Positions 32,772 through 41,478 are shown, counted from the stretch's first letter. The stretch is 64,000 nt of DNA from Dehalobacter restrictus DSM 9455 (GCF_000512895.1 NZ_CP007033.1:774001-838000); one strand, 5' to 3'. The notes: generated by a model not told the origin, from the letters alone. Translations and numbers: made by a program.

Positions 32772-34093
32772 ATGGATTTGGGTAAAGAAAAACTGAAAGC
32801 ACAGAACAAGAAAAGGCTATTTCCAAAAAATTTAGTAGACGGGGTTTCTTAAAAACCTCAGTCGGAATGGGGGTTGGGGCAGCAGGCGCAGCTCTGGTAG
32901 GTTACGATGGTAGCATAGCCAATGCTGCAGAGGTTGTACAGCATGATTCGTATCCGGTGGAAATTTCCGCAGATTACAAACGGTATGATCAAAAAAACAA
33001 TGTAATTATGCGTGCATTGTCGGGAGATCCGGTAGTTAAACCTAATTTTGACACATATTTCGGAAAACACATGGGCTGGATACCAAATAAGGTAGCAGAT
33101 GGTTACGGAAGACTTGAAGAAGCTATGAAAACCGGCGCCTTCGCGATTGAGGATGGTCTCAACGGTTATCATGCTCCAGGTTTTGCTAGTAAGGGACTAT
33201 ATGAGTGGAAGGAACCGCAAATTAGCGGCGTAGTAAACCCTGAGAAATACACTTTTGATACCCCTGAAGCTGCAAGTAAAGCTGTTAAAAGGGCTGCAAA
33301 ATTCTATGGTGCGGATCTGGTGGGAATTGCCCCTTATGACGAGCGTTGGGTACTTTCGCGTGTATTCAATATCGAAAAGAACGATAGCGTTCCTAACGTA
33401 CTCCCGTTTGAACCTAAAAGTGTTATTGTTATGGCTCTTCAAATGAGTTACGATGGTTTTCAAGCCGCTCCGACATCTCTTGAACTTGCTTCTGCCGGAA
33501 ATATTTATTCCAGTATGGGTGTTGTAGTAAGTAAGGTTTCTCACTTTGTTAGAGCTCTAGGTTACCAAACCGTACCCTGCGGCAATGACACCGCCTTAAG
33601 TGTTCCTTTGGCGATTCATGCCGGGCTGGGAGAACTCAGCAGAATAGGGATTGCTATCACTCCGGAATTTGGACCGAGACAGCGGTTCTGCAAAATATTT
33701 ACAGATCTCCCGTTGGCTGTGGATAAACCGATTACTTTCGGGGTTAAGGAATTTTGCATGACCTGCAAGAAATGCGCAGATGCCTGTCCTTCACAAGCAA
33801 TATCCCATGATAAAGAGCCGAGTTTTCAAGCTGCAACGATCTCGACAAGTGGCGGTGTCAAAAAATGGGCTGCCAATGCTGAGAAATGTTTGGCACAGTG
33901 GGCTGACGCTGGTACTGACTGCGGAATCTGTATTAAAGTGTGTCCGTACAACAAACCGAGCGAATGGCATCATGACTTGGCAAAATTTGCTACAAAGACG
34001 CCTGCAAGACCGATTCTGAGGTACTTTGATGATCTGTTTGGATACGGAAAAGCAACGGTTGGTGAGGCCGTAAAGGATTTCTGGAAGAAATAA
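32772..34093 (+). pseudogene. rdhA: RdhA5, reductive dehalogenase with A-run frameshift
   Basis: From ATG 32772 (GGGAGGAG upstream) the frame fails after 26 codons. The A run in codons 6-7 has five A residues; six would give a continuous protein of about 440 residues through SKKFSRRGFLKTS, the Tat motif. The body is intact: CMTCKKCADACP, CGICIKVCPYNKPSEWHHD and FDDLFGYGK. As it stands only an ATG at 32867 inside the signal peptide is left. It belongs with RdhA6 to a PceA-like branch by the VGIAPYDERW block. It is either phase-variable, decayed or a sequence error. Confidence 0.8.
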
Positions 34094-34127
34094 ATAAGAA
34101 TGTATTAATGAGAAGAGGAGAGATAAA

Positions 34128-34430
34128 ATGATAATATTTTGGATGTTCCTGGGAGCATTAATAGCGTCATCATTTTGGTTTGTTTATATCAAATTCCAGG
34201 CCGCAGGCAAAATGTCCGTTGTCCGCTGGATTTTAACGTCCATATCCATACTGTGGGGAGCATTTACCCTGGCTTGGATCGTCAGCAGCATCGGCGAAGG
34301 TGAGATGCAGGCTGCTGGCATGGGACTGTTAATCTTCGGAGCGATTTTTCTTGTCCTAGTAATCGTTACGGCACGGTTGAATTCTTTGATACCTTCAAAA
34401 AAGAAAGCCAATAAAGTAGAGGCCGCGTAA
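34128..34430 (+). CDS. rdhB: RdhB5, dehalogenase membrane anchor (100 aa)
   Basis: A small membrane protein with three segments (residues about 2-19, 32-51 and 66-85) and the block SSIGEGEMQAAGMGLLIFGA between the second and third. It ends in a basic tail (SKKKANKVEAA). It follows rdhA5 by 34 bases and is very similar to RdhB6, although their RdhA partners have diverged more. Confidence 0.9.
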   Translation: MIIFWMFLGALIASSFWFVYIKFQAAGKMSVVRWILTSISILWGAFTLAWIVSSIGEGEMQAAGMGLLIFGAIFLVLVIVTARLNSLIPSKKKANKVEAA

Positions 34431-34461
34431 CAACAATAAGGACCTTTATCAGGAGCAAGAA

Positions 34462-35658
34462 ATGAAAAACACAGCAAATAAAATGATTGTATTTGCAGCA
34501 ACAGTTGTATTTCTCCTAACGTTGGGTTTCAGTTGGACTCATACTGATAACGATACCATACCGTTTATGAATCAAGTTTTTCCGGAAGCGCAATCTTTTC
34601 AAAAGATTGCGTCTTCCCCTGTTATTTATGAAGGAAGAATCCAAGGGAAAAACGGTGAGGAAGAAAAAATAGGTTACGTCGTAATCGAGCAAGCGGTTGC
34701 TTATGGCGGGCCGATTAAAATGGTCACCGGAATCGACCTTAAAGGAAAAATTGTAGGGACGGTTATTGCCGCCCATAAGGATACGCCATCCTTTATCGAT
34801 AAGGTCATCGAACAGAAATACCTGGAGAAATTCATTGGAAAAGACATCACGGACCCCTTGTCCATTGACAAGGATATTGACCGTATTTCCGGTGCCACAT
34901 TTTCTTCCCGGGGAATTGCCAAAGCGGTTTCCCAGGGAAGCCATGCCATAGCCAGGGGCGAGTTCGGGCTGGATGTGAAGGATGAAGTAGTGCCGTTTAA
35001 GTTCGGGGCAAAGGAAATAGCCGTTATCGCTTTGATCATCCTGGCGGTGATTGGCGTCGCCTTCAAACAGAGAAAACTGCGCTGGATTGCCCTGATAGGC
35101 AGCTTGGTCTTCATTGGCTTTCAATACAATACATCGATTTCCCTTGCCAACATTGCTGCATTATTAATGGGGAATTTCCCACCAATCCGTGAAAACCTCG
35201 TTTGGTATATCCTCTTAATCGGAATCCCGGTGATCACCTTGATATTAGGAAAGAATGTTTACTGTTTCTGGCTTTGCCCGTTTGGCGCCTTGCAGGAAAT
35301 AACCGCAAAAGTAGGCGGGGGTAAATTCAAATGCTGCAATAAAACGATCGAAGCAAAAGCGGCTAAAATAAGATATATACTCATCTACCTGGCACTCATA
35401 GGGGCATTTCTGACAAAGACACCGAGTTTTGCCGGTTATGAACCATTTGCTACTTTATTTGGACGGCAGGGATTCGGTATCCAGTGGCTTATTTTGCCGG
35501 TCGTGATTTTTACTTCTTTCTTTATCAGCAGATTCTGGTGCAGGTTTTTCTGTCCGGGGTTGATACTCAATGAGATCATCTTACGTCCCAGAAGATATAT
35601 CATGGGGATTCTGGGAAAAGGAACCAAAGGAATCGAGCAATTAAAGGAATCCAAGTAA
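34462..35658 (+). CDS. rdhC: RdhC5, NosR/NirI-like FMN-binding membrane protein (398 aa)
   Basis: An N-terminal membrane anchor, then an FMN-binding domain with SGATFSS at about residues 143-149, then five or so membrane segments with CFWLCPFGALQE and CRFFCPGLILNE. The residue that carries covalent FMN in this motif is usually Thr; here it is Ser, as in RdhC6 but not RdhC2. It would be a client of the ApbE at 52646. The start is an ATG after AGGAGC. Confidence 0.9.
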   Translation: MKNTANKMIVFAATVVFLLTLGFSWTHTDNDTIPFMNQVFPEAQSFQKIASSPVIYEGRIQGKNGEEEKIGYVVIEQAVAYGGPIKMVTGIDLKGKIVGTVIAAHKDTPSFIDKVIEQKYLEKFIGKDITDPLSIDKDIDRISGATFSSRGIAKAVSQGSHAIARGEFGLDVKDEVVPFKFGAKEIAVIALIILAVIGVAFKQRKLRWIALIGSLVFIGFQYNTSISLANIAALLMGNFPPIRENLVWYILLIGIPVITLILGKNVYCFWLCPFGALQEITAKVGGGKFKCCNKTIEAKAAKIRYILIYLALIGAFLTKTPSFAGYEPFATLFGRQGFGIQWLILPVVIFTSFFISRFWCRFFCPGLILNEIILRPRRYIMGILGKGTKGIEQLKESK

Positions 35659-35706
35659 GATTTGTATAAGGTTTGTAAATGAACTGAATAACATCGAGGT
35701 TAAACA

Positions 35707-35814
35707 ATGAAAAGCAAATTAAGTATGGGGGATTTAGGATTTATTATCTTGATAGCCGCTGTCACTGTTATGATTGTAATAAGTGAATGGCACGCGTATC
35801 AGGTTGTTTATTAA
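35707..35814 (+). CDS. RdhC-associated microprotein, 35 aa, one membrane segment
   Basis: The second copy of the family seen at 16558. It opens with MKSKLSMGDLGFIILIAAVT and ends ISEWHAYQVVY, with the same GAGG site before the ATG, 48 bases after rdhC5. Most changes between copies are conservative swaps inside the membrane helix, which suggests selection on the protein. Confidence 0.75.
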   Translation: MKSKLSMGDLGFIILIAAVTVMIVISEWHAYQVVY

Positions 35815-35861
35815 CCTAGCGACTAAAATTTGTACTTGATAATAAACTGCAAAAATCATCG

Positions 35862-35894
35862 TGACCTTGGCTTTTTAGCCTTGGTCATTTTTTT
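35862..35894 (+). terminator. Terminator of the rdhABC5 operon
   Basis: TGACC..GGC and GCC..GGTCA make a two-part stem followed by seven T residues. The same hairpin recurs after the next unit at 40120. Confidence 0.85.
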
Positions 35895-35967
35895 ATTGGT
35901 GACCGAGATAACGGTTATGCAATATTTTTAAATGTTTGGTTAGATGATTTGCGTAATACATCAGCTA

Positions 35968-36693
35968 TCATATGCCTTTATGAAGGCATATTTCGGCTTG
36001 ATGATTTTTTAACCGCTGCAAGTCTTTAATAAAGTAATAGCCGTTGGTTTGCTCGATCAAATTCAGTTCTTTTAATTTATTGATCATCTTTATCGTCGTA
36101 CCTCTAGTGACGCCCAGCATGTCACTAATAAACTGCTGGCTAATTTTGATATTCAGCTTTATCTTATTTTCTATTTCTATTCCAAAGTTATCGGCAAATG
36201 TTAATAATAGGTGACATATTCTCCATTCTGAGTCATAAACTAGTAGCTCATTTACACTATGCAAATTTGCTAAAAATTTGCAGGTAATCGATTGTAATAT
36301 TAATAGCGTTACGTCAAAGTCAGTTTTTAATAAATTCAAAAGGTCTTCTTTTTTAAAAAAAAGTAAATTCGAAGGCTCTATTGTCTTAAAGTAACAATCA
36401 CTAGGAATACTGAAAAGTGTGTTAGATTCCAAAAAGATACATCCCTTTTCGATAAGGCCTAGTATATTTTCATTACCCTTTGGAGAGTATGTACAAGCTT
36501 TGACCCGTCCATCTTTTAGATAATAAAATCCATCGGGGACATCTCCGGGAGAAACGAGTATCTTATTTTTGGCAAAGAAAAATTCTTCTCCTACATCCAA
36601 TAATTTTTCAGAGATATTATCAAACAATAATTTTTCAGAGATATTATCAAATTTGAGAACTTGTGTGAAACTATCTTTTCTGATTTCTTCCAT
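35968..36693 (-). CDS. rdhK: RdhK, Crp/Fnr activator of the rdhABC type (241 aa)
   Basis: Sensor domain (ILVSPGDVPDGFYYLKDGRV) and recognition region ISDMLGVTRGTTIKMINKL, close to the proteins at 31889 and 40227. Near the N-terminus the nine residues FDNISEKLL occur twice in a row, from a tandem 27-bp duplication; the relatives have a single copy. The frame is kept, so it may still work. I use the ATG at 36693, 10 bases after GGGAG. It is divergent from rdhA6. Confidence 0.86.
   Translation of the reverse strand: MEEIRKDSFTQVLKFDNISEKLLFDNISEKLLDVGEEFFFAKNKILVSPGDVPDGFYYLKDGRVKACTYSPKGNENILGLIEKGCIFLESNTLFSIPSDCYFKTIEPSNLLFFKKEDLLNLLKTDFDVTLLILQSITCKFLANLHSVNELLVYDSEWRICHLLLTFADNFGIEIENKIKLNIKISQQFISDMLGVTRGTTIKMINKLKELNLIEQTNGYYFIKDLQRLKNHQAEICLHKGI
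36598..36651. repeat. Tandem 27-bp duplication inside rdhK
   Basis: Two perfect 27-bp copies adjoin (36598-36624 and 36625-36651). The perfect identity points to a recent slippage event. Confidence 0.9.
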
Positions 36694-36803
36694 AAAAATC
36701 AAACTCCCTTTCGATAGATTTCCCTGAAATTCATCTGGCCTATTCAGACCATCTCAAAGATATCATAATTTCGTTGTTTCCTTTAATATCATCTTGACGA
36801 TAT

Positions 36804-36817
36804 TTAGTGTACACTGT
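36804..36817. promoter_or_regulatory. Candidate dehalobox between rdhK and rdhA6
   Basis: TTAGT-GTAC-ACTGT is a 5-4-5 inverted repeat with one mismatched pair, resembling TTAGT-CTAC-ACTAT at 40981. The 323-base gap also holds a weaker repeat near 36921-36950 that aligns with the large palindrome at 41065. No strong -10 stands at the expected distance. Confidence 0.5.
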
Positions 36818-37016
36818 TTTTTTGTCAGAGACCAGCTTAATTGTTATTTTTGTTACGCTCGATTTTCCCTATTCATATTGAAACAACAGATTCTATTTTG
36901 TCCTTAAAATTAATTAATGTTCTATAGTGAACACCTGTCAGATATAGATCTATTCATAATTTTTTATTTTATCTATGATATTTGTAGAGTCAAATATTTT
37001 AAGGAGGAGATAAGGT

Positions 37017-38309
37017 ATGATTCCAGAAGATGACAAAGAGAAAAGAATTCAACACAAAAAAACCTTTTCCAAAGAATTTAGCAGACGCGGTTTTTTGAAG
37101 ACCTCATTAGGAGTGGGGGTTGGCGCAGCTGGTGCCGCATTGTTTGGTTCTGAATTAATGGGCGGAAATGTCGCAAATGCGGAGACTGTAGAGCACGATA
37201 CCATGCCGGTGGAGATCTCCAGTGATTACAAACGGTACAGTAAAACTTCCTTAGCTCCGGTTCTTACTTCTCCTGGAGGTAAACAATATTTCGGAAAAAG
37301 AATGGGGGTAATACCTCAAGATGGAGGAGAGGGCTGGGGACCGCTTGAATTCGCTTTTGATGACGCCTGCTGGTCGATTGAAAATGATATCAATCAGTAT
37401 AAGGCTACCTTAGGCTATAAATCGCAAGGGCTCTTTTCTTGGGAAGGTAAAGTAAATCCTAACGTGTATCAATTTGAAAGCCCAGAAGCTGCAAGCGCTA
37501 TTATCAAAAAAGCTGCAACCTATTGGGGAGCAAGTAAAGTAGGGATTGCCCCCTATGATGAACGGTGGGTCTATTCCGAAGTTTTCGATGCAAAAACAGA
37601 TATGCCTGTTCCTAATGAGCTTCCGTTTATGCCGACACATGTTATTGTAATGGCTTTTGAAATGGATTATGACGGTTATCAGACTGCCCCGGCTTTGCCC
37701 CAAACGGCCGCTTCTGCCGATATCTACTCCAATATGGGTGTTACCTCTCATAAGTTGGCTACATTTATTAGGAAATTAGGTTACAAATGCCTGCCTTGTT
37801 CCAACGATACGGCTTTAAGTGTCCCGTTGGCTATTCAGGCCGGACTAGGGGAGATCAGTAGAATCGGTATTCTGGTCACTCCGGAATTTGGACCAAGAGT
37901 GCGGATATGTAAAACGTACGTGGATATGCCTTTAGCAATTGATAAACCGGTTAGCTTCGGAGTGATGGAATTCTGCAAAACCTGCATGAAATGTGCGGAT
38001 GCCTGTCCTTCCCAAGCGTTATCCCATGATAAAGAACCAAGTTTTAAAGTATCTACCGCAACGAATCCAGGAGTCAAAAAATGGGCTCAAGATGGGTTAA
38101 AGTGCATAACACAGTGGGGAGCAGTCGGTGGTGACTGCGGGATTTGTATTAAAGTTTGCCCATATAACAAAAAGCAAGAATGGCACCATGATTTCGTGAA
38201 ATTGGGAACAAGGACACCGGCTAGACCAGTCCTGAGATTCTTTGATGATTTGTTCGGCTATGGGAAAATAAGTGTCGAAGATGCATTAAAGAAGTTCTGG
38301 AATAAATAA
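37017..38309 (+). CDS. rdhA: RdhA6, reductive dehalogenase (430 aa)
   Basis: An intact relative of RdhA5. It has a Tat signal (SRRGFLKTSLGVGVG at about residue 22), VGIAPYDERWVYSEVF, GLGEISRIGILVTPEFGPR and Fe-S motifs CKTCMKCADACP and CGICIKVCPYN. It is shorter than the CprA-type enzymes and by eye closer to PceA-like proteins. The start ATG follows AAGGAGGAG. By eye it shares around 60 percent of residues with RdhA5, far less than the RdhB and RdhC pairs share. The substrate is unknown. Confidence 0.92.
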   Translation: MIPEDDKEKRIQHKKTFSKEFSRRGFLKTSLGVGVGAAGAALFGSELMGGNVANAETVEHDTMPVEISSDYKRYSKTSLAPVLTSPGGKQYFGKRMGVIPQDGGEGWGPLEFAFDDACWSIENDINQYKATLGYKSQGLFSWEGKVNPNVYQFESPEAASAIIKKAATYWGASKVGIAPYDERWVYSEVFDAKTDMPVPNELPFMPTHVIVMAFEMDYDGYQTAPALPQTAASADIYSNMGVTSHKLATFIRKLGYKCLPCSNDTALSVPLAIQAGLGEISRIGILVTPEFGPRVRICKTYVDMPLAIDKPVSFGVMEFCKTCMKCADACPSQALSHDKEPSFKVSTATNPGVKKWAQDGLKCITQWGAVGGDCGICIKVCPYNKKQEWHHDFVKLGTRTPARPVLRFFDDLFGYGKISVEDALKKFWNK

Positions 38310-38327
38310 GAAAAGGGGAGAGGTAAT

Positions 38328-38630
38328 ATGATTATCTTTTGGTTAATCTTAGGTGCACTCATGGCATCATCCATATGGTTTGTTTATATCAAATTTCAGG
38401 CTGCAGGCAAAATGTCCGTAACCCGCTGGGTTTTGACTTCCATATCCGTACTGTGGGGAGCTTTTACCTTGGCTTGGATCGTCAGCAGCATTGCCGAAGG
38501 TGAGATGCAGGCTGCCGGTATGGGACTGTTAATCTTCGGAGCAATTCTTCTTGTCTTAGTTATCGTAACGATACGGTTAAATTCCCTGATACCCTCCAAG
38601 AAGAAAGCTAATAAGGTAGAAGCAGCATAA
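38328..38630 (+). CDS. rdhB: RdhB6, dehalogenase membrane anchor (100 aa)
   Basis: Three membrane segments, SSIAEGEMQAAGMGLLIFGA between the last two, and a basic C-terminal tail identical to that of RdhB5. It follows rdhA6 by 18 bases with a GGGGAG site and precedes rdhC6 by 23 bases. Confidence 0.9.
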   Translation: MIIFWLILGALMASSIWFVYIKFQAAGKMSVTRWVLTSISVLWGAFTLAWIVSSIAEGEMQAAGMGLLIFGAILLVLVIVTIRLNSLIPSKKKANKVEAA

Positions 38631-38653
38631 CATCAGGGTAACAGGAGCAGAAA

Positions 38654-39919
38654 ATGAAAAACTCAGTAAATAAAATCATTGTGTTTGCAGCAACCGTTAT
38701 ATTCTTCCTAACGTTAGGTTTTAGTTGGACTTATACAGATAACGATATCATACCGTTTATGAATCAAGTTTTTCCGGAAGCGCAATCTTTTCAAAAGATT
38801 GCGTCTTCCCCTGTTATATACGAAGGGATAACGAAAGATCAAAACGGTAAAGAAGAAAAAACGGGTTACGTCGTAATCGAGCAAGCGGTTGCTTATGGCG
38901 GGCCAATTAAAATGGTCACCGGAATTGACCTTAACGGGAAAATCACAGGGACAGTTATCGCCGCCCATAAGGATACGCCATCCTTTATCGATAAAGTCAT
39001 CGACCAGAAATATCTGGAGAAATTCATCGGCAAAGACATCACGGATCCCTTGTCCATTAACAAGGATATTGACCGTATATCGGGCGCCACCTTTTCTTCC
39101 CGGGGGATTGCCAAAGCAGTTTCCCAGGGCAGCCATGCCGTAGCCAGGAGCGAGTTCGGGCTCAATGTGAAGGATGAGGTTGAACCGTTTAAGTTCGGGT
39201 CCAAGGAAATAGCCGTCATCGCTTTGATCATCCTGGCGGTGATAGGCGTCGCCTTCAAACAGAGAAAACTGCGCTGGGTTGCCCTGATAGGCAGTTTAGT
39301 CTTCATTGGCTTCCAATACAATACATCGATTTCCCTTGCCAACATTGCTGCATTATTAATGGGGAATTTCCCACCGATCCGTGAAAACCTCGTTTGGTAT
39401 ATCCTCTTAATCGGAATCCCGGTGATCACCTTTATAATAGGAAAGAATGTTTACTGTTTCTGGCTTTGCCCGTTTGGCGCCTTGCAGGAAATAACCGCAA
39501 AAGTAGGCGGCGGTAAATTCAAATGCTGCAATAAAGCGATCGAAGCAAAAGTAGCTAAAATAAGGTATATACTCATCTACTTGGCACTCATAGGTGCGTT
39601 CCTGACGAAGTCACCGAGTTTTGCCGGTTACGAACCATTCGCCACTTTGTTTGGCCTGCAGGGATTCGGTATCCAGTGGCTTATTTTGCCGGTCGTGATT
39701 TTTAGTTCTTTCTTTATCAGCAGGTTCTGGTGCAGGTTCTTCTGTCCGGGCTTGATACTCAATGAACTAATTTTGCGTCCCAGGAAATATATCATGAGGA
39801 TTTTAGAAAAAGGGATTCTAGAAAAAGGGACACTGAAAAAAGTTCCGGGAACCAAAGGAACCAAAGGAACCAAAGCAAGATCTACAAATGAATTGAATAA
39901 GATCGAGGTCAAAGAATGA
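38654..39919 (+). CDS. rdhC: RdhC6, NosR/NirI-like FMN-binding membrane protein (421 aa)
   Basis: Close to RdhC5 throughout, with SGATFSS for FMN attachment (Ser at the usual Thr position), CFWLCPFGALQE and CRFFCPGLILNE. The C-terminus is about 20 residues longer and contains a small repeat (GTKGTKGTK), probably slippage-made. As a result its stop codon overlaps the ATG of the downstream microprotein by ATGA, giving direct translational coupling that the other two copies lack. Confidence 0.9.
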   Translation: MKNSVNKIIVFAATVIFFLTLGFSWTYTDNDIIPFMNQVFPEAQSFQKIASSPVIYEGITKDQNGKEEKTGYVVIEQAVAYGGPIKMVTGIDLNGKITGTVIAAHKDTPSFIDKVIDQKYLEKFIGKDITDPLSINKDIDRISGATFSSRGIAKAVSQGSHAVARSEFGLNVKDEVEPFKFGSKEIAVIALIILAVIGVAFKQRKLRWVALIGSLVFIGFQYNTSISLANIAALLMGNFPPIRENLVWYILLIGIPVITFIIGKNVYCFWLCPFGALQEITAKVGGGKFKCCNKAIEAKVAKIRYILIYLALIGAFLTKSPSFAGYEPFATLFGLQGFGIQWLILPVVIFSSFFISRFWCRFFCPGLILNELILRPRKYIMRILEKGILEKGTLKKVPGTKGTKGTKARSTNELNKIEVKE

Positions 39920-40023
39920 AAAGCAAATTAAGCATGGGGGATTTATTATTTATTGTATTGATATCGGCGGTCGCCGTTATGGTTGTGATTAGTGAAATTC
40001 AGGCTTATCATGCTGTTTATTAA
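39916..40023 (+). CDS. RdhC-associated microprotein, 35 aa, one membrane segment
   Basis: The third copy: MKSKLSMGDLLFIVLISAVA at the start and ISEIQAYHAVY at the end. It overlaps the rdhC6 stop codon by four bases (ATGA), and a GAGG site lies inside the end of rdhC6. Overlap with rdhC, strict length (35 residues in all three copies) and the conserved MKSKLSMGDL opening together make this a real gene. Confidence 0.78.
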   Translation: MKSKLSMGDLLFIVLISAVAVMVVISEIQAYHAVY

Positions 40024-40119
40024 CCTAATGACTAAAAATTGTACTTGATACAACTTTATTAATGTGAAGCCCATGAGTTGTGTGTTCTCTTCACGCTAAA
40101 TGAACTGCAAAAATCATCG

Positions 40120-40152
40120 TGACCTTGGCTTTTTAGCCTTGGTCATTTTTTT
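40120..40152 (+). terminator. Terminator of the rdhABC6 operon
   Basis: The same two-part hairpin as at 35862 (TGACC..GGC / GCC..GGTCA) followed by seven T residues. Confidence 0.85.
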
Positions 40153-40226
40153 ATTGGTGACCGAGATAACGGTTATGCAATAAATTCCTAAATGTTTTGG
40201 TTAGATGATTTAACATAATACATCAG

Positions 40227-40916
40227 CTATGCCTTATGAACACATATCTCGGCTTGATGATTTTTTAACCGCTGCAAGTCTTTAATAAGGTAATAGCCGT
40301 TCGTTTGCTCGATCAAATTCAGTTCTTTTAATTTATTGATTATCTTGATTGTCGTACCTCGATTGACACCAAGAATATTACTAATAAACTGCTGACTAAT
40401 TTTAATATTCAGCTTTATTTTATTCTCCACCTCTATCCCAAAATTATCTGCAAATGTTAATAACAGGTTGCATATTCTCCACTCTGTATCAAAAAATTGT
40501 AGTTCGTCGAAAAGATACTCATAAAAATGAAATTTACGGGAAACCGATTGCATTACATATAGTGTTACATCTATGTCTGTTGCCAGTAAATCTAAAAGGT
40601 CTTTTCTTCTAAAGAAAATTAAATGCGAGTCCTCCATAGTCTCAAAATAACTGTCAATCGGAATATCGAAAAGTACACCAGATTCTAAGAATATACTACC
40701 CTTTTCAAGAAGGGAAATTATCTGTTCATTACCCCTTGGAGAGTATTTATAACTTTTGATCCGGCCATCTTTAATATAATAAAATCTGTCTGGAACATCC
40801 CCCTGAGAAAAGACTACTTTATTTTTAGCAAAGAATAATTCTTCCCCTACGTCCAATAATTTTTCAGGAATATCACGAAATTTGACAATATGTGAAATGG
40901 ATCCACACTCTTTCAT
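40227..40916 (-). CDS. rdhK: RdhK, Crp/Fnr activator of the rdhABC type (229 aa)
   Basis: Sensor domain (VVFSQGDVPDRFYYIKDGRI, then FLESGVLFDIPIDSYFE) and recognition region ISNILGVNRGTTIKIINKL. Start at ATG 40916 with AGGAG 10 bases upstream; in-frame triplets further upstream are possible but have no ribosome-binding site. Downstream on the plus strand is not an rdhABC operon but the CprA-type pair rdhB7-rdhA7, so this regulator seems to have been joined to a different partner. Confidence 0.86.
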   Translation of the reverse strand: MKECGSISHIVKFRDIPEKLLDVGEELFFAKNKVVFSQGDVPDRFYYIKDGRIKSYKYSPRGNEQIISLLEKGSIFLESGVLFDIPIDSYFETMEDSHLIFFRRKDLLDLLATDIDVTLYVMQSVSRKFHFYEYLFDELQFFDTEWRICNLLLTFADNFGIEVENKIKLNIKISQQFISNILGVNRGTTIKIINKLKELNLIEQTNGYYLIKDLQRLKNHQAEICVHKA

Positions 40917-40980
40917 AAAAATCAAACTCCTATATCGTGGATTTTCAAAAAGTATTTCCCTGATTATCACTGAACTATAT

Positions 40981-40994
40981 TTAGTCTACACTAT
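40981..40994. promoter_or_regulatory. Candidate dehalobox between rdhK and rdhB7
   Basis: TTAGT-CTAC-ACTAT is a 5-4-5 inverted repeat with one mismatched pair. TAAATT (41014-41019) begins 26.5 bp from its centre and could serve as a weak -10 for rdhB7. Confidence 0.55.
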
Positions 40995-41064
40995 TTCTTT
41001 GTCGGATACCAGCTAAATTATTTAAAAATAAATTTTATTTTGTCATTAAATTGAAATAATGTTA

Positions 41065-41088
41065 TCTAGCCAACACCTGTTGGCTAGA
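41065..41088. promoter_or_regulatory. Large palindrome upstream of rdhB7
   Basis: Two perfect 11-bp arms (TCTAGCCAACA and its complement) flank a CC centre. It lies about 80 bases before rdhB7 and, if the 40981 box drives transcription, within the 5' untranslated region. It could be a second operator or an RNA hairpin. A decayed relative is found near 36921-36950. Confidence 0.5.
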
Positions 41089-41169
41089 AATCTATACATT
41101 CTTGTTTATTTTTTATACAGTAATTACAGATTGGTATTAAAAAAGATAATTAAGGAGGTGAGGAAACAA

Positions 41170-41478
41170 ATGAGTACAATACTAATATTTTTGGCGGGAA
41201 TTCTTTTCTTAGCCGGTGTCCTTTTTATCAAACCTCGTGCAAAGCAGGATAAGATTTGGAAGACCGTGATTATTTGGACCTTATATGTTATTTTCTTTGT
41301 TATCGCTTGTATGGGGATTTCCTTTGTTTACATCAATGCCAGTGTCGGACATGTCAAAGCGACAAGTACAGCGATATTCCTGTTTGGGGGGATTTCGCTA
41401 ATTCTGGCTGTCGTCTTAGCCCGTGTATTAGGATTTATTGGTGCAAAGAAAAAGGTCAATGACTCATTACAAGCTTAA
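41170..41478 (+). CDS. rdhB: RdhB7, dehalogenase membrane anchor (102 aa)
   Basis: Three membrane segments with [18 protein letters not shown] and FLFGG between the second and third. ATG 41170 lies downstream of AAGGAGGTGAGG. It precedes rdhA7 by 13 bases in the B-A order of the CprA-type pairs. Confidence 0.9.
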   Translation: MSTILIFLAGILFLAGVLFIKPRAKQDKIWKTVIIWTLYVIFFVIACMGISFVYINASVGHVKATSTAIFLFGGISLILAVVLARVLGFIGAKKKVNDSLQA

